A stretch of DNA of 64,000 nucleotides from DATIKM01 sp035477595 (GTDB lineage: Bacteria; Armatimonadota; Chthonomonadetes; Chthonomonadales; CAJBBX01). Under the pieces are notes generated by a model. That model was given only the letters and a program-made list of their open reading frames with translations, did not search any database and was not told the DNA's origin. Below are positions 1 through 6,657 of the stretch, piece after piece (the first letter of the stretch is position 1; every line of letters starts with the position of its first letter). Both the position numbers and the translations under genes were made by a program. Location: positions 1 to 64,000 of the forward strand of contig DATIKM010000012.1 in NCBI GenBank assembly GCA_035477595.1, written 5' to 3'.

Positions 1-141
1 GGGGTCGAGCTCGTGGGGGTCGACGACACGCGCATCGAGGCGAACATCCTCAACCGCAACGTGGAGGCCAACCTGCGGCAGGACGACGCGCGCCAGACGG
101 TCGCCCGCAACAACCTGGGCTCTGCGGGCGGCTACCTCTGA
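1..141 (+). CDS. C-terminal end of an unidentified protein (partial)
   Basis: The first 46 codons of the window read open in frame 1 and stop at a TGA ending at 141. The visible tail is polar, contains the short segment RIEANILNRNVEANLRQ and ends in GSAGGYL. No family is recognised from this fragment, and the start lies outside the window. Codon use is strongly G/C in third positions, like the flanking genes, so I treat it as a real gene end rather than chance. Function unknown. Confidence 0.55.
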   Translation, partial: GVELVGVDDTRIEANILNRNVEANLRQDDARQTVARNNLGSAGGYL

Positions 142-812
142 TCGGTCTGCCGCGCGGATTCGGTCGGCCCTGCCCACGCGCAGCCCCCACCATGCCGATA
201 CCGCGGCCTGGGAGCTCAGGAAGACGGGTCAGGCTGAGGAAGGTCCGAGAGCGCTGCCCCTGACAACGCGCCTTCACTGAGCGTCGCGCCTCCGTCCGCG
301 ATCGACGGCGAGGCCGTGACCGCCCCCCCCGCAGGCCTGCCGCGCTGGGTCGGAACCGCGGAGGGGCGCTCGTTCAGCAGGGCGGCGCCCGTCAAGGGCT
401 CTGTTGCGCGCGGCGGCCGAGCGCCCCCGTCGATCCGCACTACGCGCCCGTGCGACCGGGCACGCGGTGCAGTGAAGACCGTGGCGAGACCGGAGCGTCC
501 TGGAACTTTCGCGCGCACTCAGGGGTCCCACCCGAGTGGGTCGCACGAAGTCGCCGTCCGGAGCACCAGCAGTCCGCGCTGGCCGCTAGAGCTCACGGCT
601 CAGGCCGGCCCTCGAACGACCCAGAGGCGAGCCGGGCGGGACCAGCGGCGGGTGTCACCAACACAACATGCAGCGGTCTCTATCGTTGCATCCGCCATCC
701 CCCGCTCGCGCGTGTCCGCACTGCTGGACCCGCCCTATCGGCGCAGAGGGACTCCAGAGCCGCGCCGCCCGGACCGAGCGGGCAGGGGGGGCCGCAACGT
801 AAGGAGACGGAA
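142..812. other. 671-bp non-coding stretch
   Basis: Between the first gene end and the first prepilin there is no open frame that looks like protein. Candidate frames on both strands are Arg/Pro/Ala-rich with no recognisable motif. Nothing with a clear promoter or hairpin stands out, although the prepilin promoter must lie in its last part. It may be decayed sequence. Confidence 0.5.
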
Positions 813-1556
813 ATGCATCTGCCACGCCGCAGGTCAGCCTTCACCCTCATCGAGTTGCTGGTTGTTATCGCGATCATCGCGATACTGTCAGCAATTCTCT
901 TCCCGGTGTTCGCCAGAGCACGCGAGCAGGCGCGCAAAACGAGCTGCCTCTCGAACCTCAAGCAGATCAGCCTGGGCTTCCTGATGTACGCACAGGACTA
1001 CGATGAGCGCCTCCCAGGAGTGCGCTTCGGCAACGCCGCCGACCAGGGCTGGCCGTGGTCTGTGTGGCCCGGCTCCGTTGACTGGACGGGCGTCTTCACC
1101 CACGCCGTGGCGCCCTACATCCGGAACACGCAGATCTTCCAGTGCCCGAGCGGTACCCAGCATGACCGTTGGAGTGGAACCCGTGGCATCAGCTACGGAT
1201 ACAACGAGTACATGTACGACCTGGGACGCGGCTGGTCGCAGCTCGCAAGGGTAGGCGCGGCTCAGGCCGGCGTCTCCGCCGTGTCAATGCTGGCCGAGTG
1301 CTTCTCCAGCGGCATCTACCATGACTGGGAGGGAGACGGACCCCGCCTCCCCGACGGCACGATGGACGGCCTGAACCGCATTCGCTACCACACGTGGAAC
1401 CCGTGGCAGCCGAACCACGAGGGCACGAACATCGCCTATGCCGACGGCCACGCCAAGTTCATGGCGAGGGACGCCATGCGCAGCTTCCGCATGCCGTCGA
1501 ACTGGTCCGACAACCGCCAGAGGCCGATCGTGTTCCCGGACGCCGTCTGGCCGTAG
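813..1556 (+). CDS. Type II/IV prepilin-like protein, DUF1559 family (copy 1)
   Basis: A 247-residue protein with a classic prepilin N-terminus: a short basic leader (MHLPRRRSA), then FTLIELLVVIAIIAIL with cleavage expected before Phe10 and Glu14 at the +5 position. The single N-terminal hydrophobic helix would be the assembly spine. The C-terminal globular part has the 'AYADGHA' motif seen in DUF1559 (SBP_bac_10) pseudopilins. It should be processed by prepilin peptidase and assembled into a pilus or secretion pseudopilus. ATG at 813 is chosen because AAGGAG lies 6 nt upstream and the leader has the right length; the frame is open further upstream. It differs from the second copy at 12 of 247 residues. 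Confidence 0.93.
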   Translation: MHLPRRRSAFTLIELLVVIAIIAILSAILFPVFARAREQARKTSCLSNLKQISLGFLMYAQDYDERLPGVRFGNAADQGWPWSVWPGSVDWTGVFTHAVAPYIRNTQIFQCPSGTQHDRWSGTRGISYGYNEYMYDLGRGWSQLARVGAAQAGVSAVSMLAECFSSGIYHDWEGDGPRLPDGTMDGLNRIRYHTWNPWQPNHEGTNIAYADGHAKFMARDAMRSFRMPSNWSDNRQRPIVFPDAVWP

Positions 1557-1566
1557 GCACTGCCAA

Positions 1567-1625
1567 GCCTCCCGGAGGTCGCGGCGCTCGACACGCGCCG
1601 GCGGGCGCCGGGACCACCGGGAGGC
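1567..1625 (+). terminator. 3' stem-loop of prepilin copy 1
   Basis: GCCTCCCGG (1567-1575) can pair with CCGGGAGGC (1617-1625), closing a 41-nt loop that itself holds GC-rich complementary segments. The same outer stem is kept in the second copy although the loop sequences differ, which argues for a functional RNA structure. It begins 10 nt after the stop codon and has no U-tract, so terminator or mRNA-stabilising element are both possible. Confidence 0.5.
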
Positions 1626-1686
1626 GGCCGAGCAGCGGGAGACGCACGGGGGAGGGGGCGGAGCGGCAACGGTGGCCGAGCCACAC

Positions 1687-1932
1687 CTACCCGTCGTCGC
1701 ACATGAGCTCGCGATGCGCGCTGAGGCAGCCGCCGGTCTCCGTCACCTTGCCGCGGTCGATCAGAAACGCGATCAGGTCATCGATCCCCATGCCGGATGC
1801 ACTGCAGGTGTGGAAACGCGCATCGCGTCCGAACTCCCGGTCGACGACGCCGCGCAGGTCGCCGCGCGACAGGGGACGCGATGCCGCGAGGAGCATCTCG
1901 AGAACGGCGTGACCGTGAACGCTGGCGGGCAT
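1687..1932 (-). CDS. YecH-family (DUF2492) metal-binding protein
   Basis: An 81-residue protein beginning MPASVHGHAVLEML, with the family signatures HGH near the N-terminus, ARFHTCSASGM in the middle and Cys/His residues near the C-terminus (CLSAHRELMC). This matches the length and layout of E. coli YecH, a small predicted metal-binding protein of unknown role. The frame is open further upstream, but similarity begins at this ATG. It lies between the two prepilin copies on the opposite strand. A link to the selenium genes near 33-35 kb is speculative. Confidence 0.85.
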   Translation of the reverse strand: MPASVHGHAVLEMLLAASRPLSRGDLRGVVDREFGRDARFHTCSASGMGIDDLIAFLIDRGKVTETGGCLSAHRELMCDDG

Positions 1933-2123
1933 CAGCCTGTGTCCTCCGTGTGCGTCGCATGCCGTCGCGGCCCGAACGACCCTCAGGCCATACGGGCTGC
2001 ATACGTGGTGCCAGTGTCCACCGTTCCGGTCGGGCTGCGCTCGGAGCTGGCGCACACCGGGTTCGACGCGCCACGGGCCGTTGCCGCCGCTGCCCTCGCC
2101 GGCCGATCCGTGTAATCCGGACC

Positions 2124-2152
2124 TTGCGAAAGCGGCTACCGTCTGGTACGCT
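2124..2152 (+). promoter_or_regulatory. Candidate sigma-70-type promoter for prepilin copy 2
   Basis: TTGCGA (2124-2129) and TACGCT (2147-2152) are separated by 17 bp and lie about 150 bp upstream of the second prepilin. Each hexamer matches the consensus only partly. It is the best candidate I see in the 1933-2303 intergenic region, which otherwise holds nothing recognisable. Confidence 0.3.
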
Positions 2153-2303
2153 GTGAACGAGGCATCCGCTGCGGCATACTCGTTGGCAGTCGCCACGGTG
2201 CCTGCTATCCCGACGCCGCCGGGCCCGGCGCACCGGTGGGTAAGGTTTCCATCGCTCCGCTCACACACGATGGGCGAAGTGATCCGCAAGCAAGGAGACA
2301 GAA

Positions 2304-3047
2304 TTGCCAGTCCCACGTCGCAGGTCGGCTTTCACGCTAATCGAGTTGCTGGTTGTCATCGCCATCATCGCGATACTGGCAGCAATTCTCTTCCCCGTGT
2401 TCGCTCGAGCACGCGAGCAGGCGCGCAGAACGAGCTGCCTCTCGAACCTCAAGCAGATCAGTCTGGGCTTCCTGATGTACGCGCAGGACTACGATGAGCG
2501 CCTCCCAGGAGTGCGCTTCGGCAACGCCGCCGACCAGGGCTGGCCGTGGTCTGTGTGGGCCGGCTCCGTGGACTGGACGGGCGTCTTCACCCACGCCGTG
2601 GCGCCCTACATCCGGAACACGCAGATCTTCCAGTGCCCGAGCGGCACCGAGCATGACCGCTGGAGCGGCACCAACGGCATCAGCTACGGATACAACGAGT
2701 ACATGTACGACCTGGGACGCGGCTGGTCGCAGCTCGCAAGGGTAGGCGCGGCTCAGGCCGGCGTCTCCGCCGTGTCCATGCTGGCCGAGTGCTTCTCCGC
2801 CGGCATCTACCATGACTGGGAGACCGACGGACCCCGCCTTCCCGACGGCACGATGGACGGCCTGAACCGCATTCGCTACCACACGTGGAACCCGTGGCAG
2901 CCGAACCACGACGGTACGAACATCGCCTATGCCGACGGCCACGCCAGGTTCATGGCGAGGGACGCCATGCGCAGCTTCCGCATGCCGTCAAACTGGTCCG
3001 ACAACCGCCAGAGGCCGATCGTGTTCCCGGGCGCCGTCTGGCCGTAG
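2304..3047 (+). CDS. Type II/IV prepilin-like protein, DUF1559 family (copy 2)
   Basis: A 247-residue near-twin of the upstream prepilin. It has the same basic leader and FTLIELLVVIAIIAIL helix, with Glu14 at the +5 position after cleavage. Differences from copy 1 are at residues 2, 3, 26, 42, 86, 116, 124, 166, 174, 203, 215 and 243, mostly conservative or on the globular part. It starts with TTG, set by AAGGAG 6 nt upstream and by alignment with copy 1. Two almost identical pilins could be major/minor variants or dose duplicates. The lack of indels or stops suggests both are under selection or the duplication is recent. Confidence 0.92.
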   Translation: MPVPRRRSAFTLIELLVVIAIIAILAAILFPVFARAREQARRTSCLSNLKQISLGFLMYAQDYDERLPGVRFGNAADQGWPWSVWAGSVDWTGVFTHAVAPYIRNTQIFQCPSGTEHDRWSGTNGISYGYNEYMYDLGRGWSQLARVGAAQAGVSAVSMLAECFSAGIYHDWETDGPRLPDGTMDGLNRIRYHTWNPWQPNHDGTNIAYADGHARFMARDAMRSFRMPSNWSDNRQRPIVFPGAVWP

Positions 3048-3057
3048 GCACTGCCAA

Positions 3058-3116
3058 GCCTCCCGGAAGTCGCGGCGATCCTGGTGCGCCGACGGGCGCC
3101 TTGACCCCCGGGAGGC
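3058..3116 (+). terminator. 3' stem-loop of prepilin copy 2
   Basis: GCCTCCCGG (3058-3066) pairs with CCGGGAGGC (3108-3116). Stem position and length are identical to those after copy 1, while the loop has diverged. No U-tract follows. The lipoprotein gene starts 29 nt later, so read-through regulation is possible. Confidence 0.5.
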
Positions 3117-3144
3117 AGGCACAACGAGGGGGTACATCCATCAG

Positions 3145-3372
3145 ATGCGCAAGCGGATTGCATCAGTTGCAGCAGCGCTCATGGCGGTCATATGCCTGGC
3201 CGGATGCACTGGCCGGACTGCCCTGACGGAGGAGGAGCGCACCGCGCCTCCGCCGCGCGGACCACGCGAGTATGTGCCGCCGCCTCCTGGCGCCGCGGGC
3301 GGTGGAGGTGGCATTCAGGCCCCCGCTCCGATCGAGCCGGCACCCACACAGGTTCCGCCGCCTCCTCCCTAG
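3145..3372 (+). CDS. Small proline/glycine-rich lipoprotein
   Basis: A 75-residue protein with a short basic N-terminus, a hydrophobic stretch (IASVAAALMAVICLAG) and a lipobox LAGC, so Cys22 or a close residue would be lipidated after signal peptidase II cleavage. The mature part is low-complexity, rich in Pro, Gly and Ala, and ends in PPPPP, suggesting an extended cell-wall- or envelope-spanning tether. The start is the ATG preceded by GAGGGGG. It follows the prepilin directly and precedes a strong hairpin. No family is recognised. Confidence 0.75.
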   Translation: MRKRIASVAAALMAVICLAGCTGRTALTEEERTAPPPRGPREYVPPPPGAAGGGGGIQAPAPIEPAPTQVPPPPP

Positions 3373-3386
3373 AACGGGACTCGCTC

Positions 3387-3429
3387 AATCGGCAGGCCCG
3401 GCGCGCGCTCTGCGCCGGGCCTGCCGATT
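3387..3429 (+). terminator. Strong intergenic hairpin after the lipoprotein
   Basis: A perfect 18-bp stem, 3387-3404 with 3412-3429, encloses a 7-nt loop 14 nt after the lipoprotein stop. The stem core is GGCAGGCCCGGCGC. There is no T-run, but stem strength and position fit a terminator that could work on either strand. Confidence 0.75.
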
Positions 3430-3536
3430 CCCGACACAGGGAGGCGCCGGCTCGCCGGAGGGTCCGGCACAACGCGCAAGCCCTGTGCTCCGTGCCGGTC
3501 CACCCGCATCGCTGCCGGCGCCTGGGAGCGCTGTGC

Positions 3537-4261
3537 ATGGACGCCCGAGGTTCCGCGGAGCGAGCGCCGGGGATCGAGCCATTCCTGGTGATGGAGGTCC
3601 TCGAGCGGGCGCGGGGGCGTTCTCCTGCTGGGCTCTCCCGCCAACCCCACCAGCGCCGTGCCCGACGCCCCACCTCTCCGCGCGCTGGCGCAGCTCGGCG
3701 TGCACATCGTCTCCGACTGGCTCTAGCGCGGGCTGGCGTACCGCGACCCCGCGCACTCAGTCCCGCAGTGCGCGCCGGACGCGTTCGTGGTGGACGGGAT
3801 GCTCCAAGCACCACGCCACGACCGGCTGGCGGATCGGCTGGGCGATTGCGTCGGCGCGCTGGGTGCGCGATGCGGAAGCTGCAGTAGAGCCTCCGCATCT
3901 CGGCGAGCGCCGTGGCGCAGCGCGCGGCGGGTGCGGGCCATCCGGCCCTCCGAGCCGCACGCGGAGGTCATGCGCCTGGCGTTCGAGCGGCGCCGCGGCC
4001 TGGCGGTGGACCTCTTCCGCTCTGTGGGCTTCGGCATCTCCGCCGAGCCGGCCGGCCGCACTCCGTGTTTGTGCCGGCGTGTCGCGCTGGACGGACGGCT
4101 CCCTCGCCTTCGCCCTCGAGCCGCTGGAGCGCGCGGGCGTCGCGGTCGCACCCAGCATCGACTTGGGCGAGGCGGGACGCTGGTGCGCGCGGCTCTCCCA
4201 CTGCGCGTCCGAGGAGGCCAGCGCGGCGCGTCGGCGACTACCCCGCGGGATCCGGGCGTAG
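3537..4261 (+). pseudogene. Decayed class I/II (aspartate aminotransferase-fold) aminotransferase
   Basis: Pieces of one aminotransferase appear in order but in different frames. They are the N-terminal GIEPFLVMEVLERARG (from ATG 3537), then LLLGSPANPTSAVPD...LGVHIVSDW followed by a TAG at 3724, then YRDPAHSV...PDAFVVDG, then the PLP-lysine region CSKHHATTGWRIGWAIA, and finally LAFALEPLERAGVAVAPSID ending at 4261. About 100 or more residues are missing between the first two pieces, and at least three frame changes plus a stop are present. An intact relative would be near 390 residues, against about 240 codons here. It is a clear relic unless the assembly is wrong. Confidence 0.8.
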
Positions 4262-4672
4262 ACCGGCCGGCGCGCGTTCCGCATCGCCAACATAGATGAG
4301 GTGCGCCGGGCACCGGCAGTCGCTCGACCCGAACCCGGGCGCCACGATCCGCGCGCCCGGCAGGCCGAGGGTGACCTGGTTCCACGCACACTCCAGGCGC
4401 CGGCGCGTCACGCACGTGGCCACGCTCACCACGCGGCCGTGCGCCAGCAGCCAGTCGATGTGCCAGTGCGGTCGCACGTCCCGCCCAAGGTGCCTGCCGA
4501 CCCGCGCGCGCAGGCCAGACAGCGCGCTGCCGGTGTAGACATACCACCCCGCCGGGAACTCGAAGTCTCCGAGCGCACCCACCTGAAGGCGCGTCGCGGC
4601 CTCCAGCCGCAGCGTCACCTGGTAGACCCCGGGCTGGCGGGGGAGGCGGGAGGCCGCGTCAGAGGACTGCAC
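4238..4672 (-). CDS. GIY-YIG nuclease-like protein, DUF123 domain
   Basis: A 144-residue protein matching the DUF123 branch of the GIY-YIG superfamily. It has GVYQVTLRL, then the active-site-like strand WYVYTGSALSGLRARVGRHL, then PHWHIDWLLAH, and a C-terminal PGFGSSDCRCPAHLIYVG with paired cysteines. This module is found alone or fused to endonuclease III-type proteins and is presumed to cut or bind DNA; its substrate is unknown. It starts with GTG at 4672. Its 3' end overlaps the last 24 bp of the aminotransferase relic on the other strand, suggesting the relic is free to be overwritten. Confidence 0.85.
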   Translation of the reverse strand: MQSSDAASRLPRQPGVYQVTLRLEAATRLQVGALGDFEFPAGWYVYTGSALSGLRARVGRHLGRDVRPHWHIDWLLAHGRVVSVATCVTRRRLECAWNQVTLGLPGARIVAPGFGSSDCRCPAHLIYVGDAERAPAGLRPDPAG

Positions 4673-4776
4673 GGCCGCTCAGGCCGCGCGGGGCGCGCTC
4701 AGCACGCCGGCGGCAGTGCCCGCGGGAGTGCGCGAGAGGCGAACGGACCGAAGCGCTCTCGCGATGGCCCCCGACC

Positions 4777-6477
4777 TCAGCGCGCGGAAGCTCCGCCCCA
4801 CGCACGGCGCGCCCACGCCTCCATCGCGTCGTACCGGTCCTCCCAGGTCGTGTACATCGCACCCACGATGCCGCGCACGCCCCTCGTGTTCTCCAACCAC
4901 CGCGCGATGGCCGAGCCGTCCTCGTCGGAGTCGTAGTAGCCAGCCAGAATCTGGCGCAGGCCCAGTTCGGCGAAGAATGGGGCGTTCCGGCCCTCCAGCC
5001 CGCCGTGCCAGTTGACGATGCCGACGTCTCTGTCCAGGCCCTCCCACGAGCCGCGGAGCGAGCCGTTCACGGCGAAGTACCGATCGACTGCGTTGTGCAT
5101 CGGGTCGAACATGTCGTTCCAGACCCAGATGCCCGCATCCGGTCTCTGCCGCCGTATGATGGCGGCCGCCTCGCGTATGTTCGCGGCGAGCAGTTGCCCG
5201 GGCGTCATGCCCCTGCTCCGGCAGAGCGCGCACTGGTTCATCACGCGCATCTCGTCGTGCGACATGAGGAACGCCGCCGGGCTCAGCAGCGCGTCGGCGC
5301 GGCGCACCTCCTCGCGCCACTCGTCGAAGACCTTGGGCTCGCTCACGCAGCTCGTCAGCCGGTCCTCGTACACGATGATGGGGTGGTAGTAGCTCACCCG
5401 CAGACGCGCCCCGTCGCTGATGCGAGTCTCGGGGGTGAGCCGGATCGGTATGGACTGCTGACGATAGGCGATCCAAGGATGCAACTGCGGGTCTACAATC
5501 CGCTGGAAGTCCCTGCCCTCCTCGTAGATCGTGCCGTCCTCTCCGCGCACGGCGACGGGGCAGCCCGCGCGGCGAAGCACGTTGACGAGCCCGATCTCCT
5601 CGATCTCAAGGTCATCCCACCAGAGCTTGCCTGCCCCTCCAGCCCAGGAGCCCACATAGAGCAGCCCCTCCTCGTGCGACAGGCTGTTGAACACGAGATC
5701 GACGCGCCTCCAGTCCTGCGTCCGCTCGACACGGAACGTCTGGAAGCTGATCGATGTCTGCGCATCCCTGGCAAGGAGCTTCACCTCCGCATCGGCCGGC
5801 TGGAGGCCCTCGGTGCGAACCCAGACGGTGATCCGGTACTGCCGGTACGGCTGCAGCCGTACCTCCTGCATGATGCGGGCGTGCCGGTGCTGGTTCCGGC
5901 CGACGTTCTCCATGCGAAGCGACATCCGCCCTCCCCGCGCGACCTCGCGGTCGGCGAAGGTTGTGACGCCGATGTCGTCCTGGAAGCGCCACCCAGCAAA
6001 CCTGTCGCCCTGCGCCTCCTCGAACCCGCCGTTGACCACGCGCGTGGGGTGGTCCGGAACATGGGTCGCCGTCCCGCCGCGCACGACGAACAGGGCGTCC
6101 CTGACGGGCACGCCCTCCATATAGTTGCGATCGCGCGCGTTGCCCATCACGATGGCCACGATTTCCATGCCGTTCTGCCGCGCGGCCTCACGGAGCTCCG
6201 CGGCCTTGGCATCCGACATCGCGGTCGACACCGCCACGCCGTTGTAGCCGGCCGCGCGCGCCCTCGGCAGACGCGCGATGACGCGATCCACCTCCTCCGG
6301 GCGGCTGAGGTCGCGCCATACGAACAGCCACCGCTTCTCGAGCTGTGACGGGGCGGCGGCTGGCGTCTGAGCGGCGGCCACGGGCGTCTGAGCGGCGGCC
6401 ACGGGCGTCTGCGCACCTGATGCGAGCGCCGCACTCAGCGCGGCGACAAGCCACTGCAACGCCAGACATCGGACCAT
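4777..6477 (-). CDS. Secreted protein with carbohydrate-binding and TIM-barrel-like regions
   Basis: 566 residues. A signal peptide (MVRCLALQWLVAALSAALASG) precedes a short linker made of three AAQTPVA-type repeats. Next comes RWLFVWRDLSRPEEVDRVIARLPRARAAGYNGVAVS, a typical first barrel strand and helix. A galactose-binding-like beta-sandwich starts near VVNGGFEEAQGDRFAGWRFQ. The C-terminal half has barrel-like segments (FLMSHDEMRVMNQC, PDAGIWVWNDMFDP). It resembles a sugar hydrolase interrupted by a CBM-like domain, perhaps distantly GH20-like, but no catalytic pair can be assigned with confidence. The ATG at 6477 has GGAGGAGG upstream. It is divergent from the acyl-CoA synthetase gene. Confidence 0.75.
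   Translation of the reverse strand: MVRCLALQWLVAALSAALASGAQTPVAAAQTPVAAAQTPAAAPSQLEKRWLFVWRDLSRPEEVDRVIARLPRARAAGYNGVAVSTAMSDAKAAELREAARQNGMEIVAIVMGNARDRNYMEGVPVRDALFVVRGGTATHVPDHPTRVVNGGFEEAQGDRFAGWRFQDDIGVTTFADREVARGGRMSLRMENVGRNQHRHARIMQEVRLQPYRQYRITVWVRTEGLQPADAEVKLLARDAQTSISFQTFRVERTQDWRRVDLVFNSLSHEEGLLYVGSWAGGAGKLWWDDLEIEEIGLVNVLRRAGCPVAVRGEDGTIYEEGRDFQRIVDPQLHPWIAYRQQSIPIRLTPETRISDGARLRVSYYHPIIVYEDRLTSCVSEPKVFDEWREEVRRADALLSPAAFLMSHDEMRVMNQCALCRSRGMTPGQLLAANIREAAAIIRRQRPDAGIWVWNDMFDPMHNAVDRYFAVNGSLRGSWEGLDRDVGIVNWHGGLEGRNAPFFAELGLRQILAGYYDSDEDGSAIARWLENTRGVRGIVGAMYTTWEDRYDAMEAWARRAWGGASAR
6362..6410 (-). repeat. 21-bp tandem repeat encoding AAQTPVA
   Basis: Two perfect 21-bp units (6362-6382, 6383-6403) and a partial third lie in the linker just after the signal peptide of the secreted protein. 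The repeat is in frame, so changes in copy number would only lengthen or shorten the linker. Confidence 0.8.
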
Positions 6478-6579
6478 CGGCCTCCTCCTCCGCGTGTCCG
6501 CGAACGGTGCGACGCGCCACCTTGGATTCGCCCCCGGACCGGGGCGCTCCTTCATCGGACCGGGCGAGGGGGCGGTGGG

Positions 6580-6585
6580 TATAAT
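6580..6585 (+). promoter_or_regulatory. Consensus -10 box upstream of the acyl-CoA synthetase
   Basis: A perfect TATAAT, rare in such GC-rich DNA, lies in the 180-bp divergent intergenic region about 73 bp before the + strand start. No good -35 box is seen at 17 bp upstream (GGACCG), so an activator may be needed. Confidence 0.4.
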
Positions 6586-6657
6586 GGGCCGGTGGAGCGC
6601 CGAACCACTCGCAACAGCCGACCAGTGGGTCACACCGGCGAATAACGCTGTGGAGCG

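Larger units (their letters stand above)
801..1626 (+). repeat. Direct repeat copy 1 (prepilin unit)
   Basis: This segment and 2292-3117 are direct repeats offset by exactly 1491 bp, with no indel between the AAGGAG ribosome-binding site and a 3' stem-loop. The unit holds the RBS, the complete prepilin frame and a conserved hairpin. The sequence between the copies (yecH) is not duplicated. The boundaries are my estimate from where similarity disappears by eye. Confidence 0.8.
2292..3117 (+). repeat. Direct repeat copy 2 (prepilin unit)
   Basis: Second member of the prepilin direct repeat; see the copy at 801-1626. Similarity runs from the AAGGAG ribosome-binding site to the end of the 3' stem-loop with a constant offset of 1491 bp. 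The start codon differs: ATG in copy 1, TTG here. Confidence 0.8.

Noticed and set aside
5005..6348. 447-codon open frame on the + strand
   Set aside because: It lies wholly antisense to the secreted protein, is Arg/Pro/His-rich and has no motif; a by-product of high GC.
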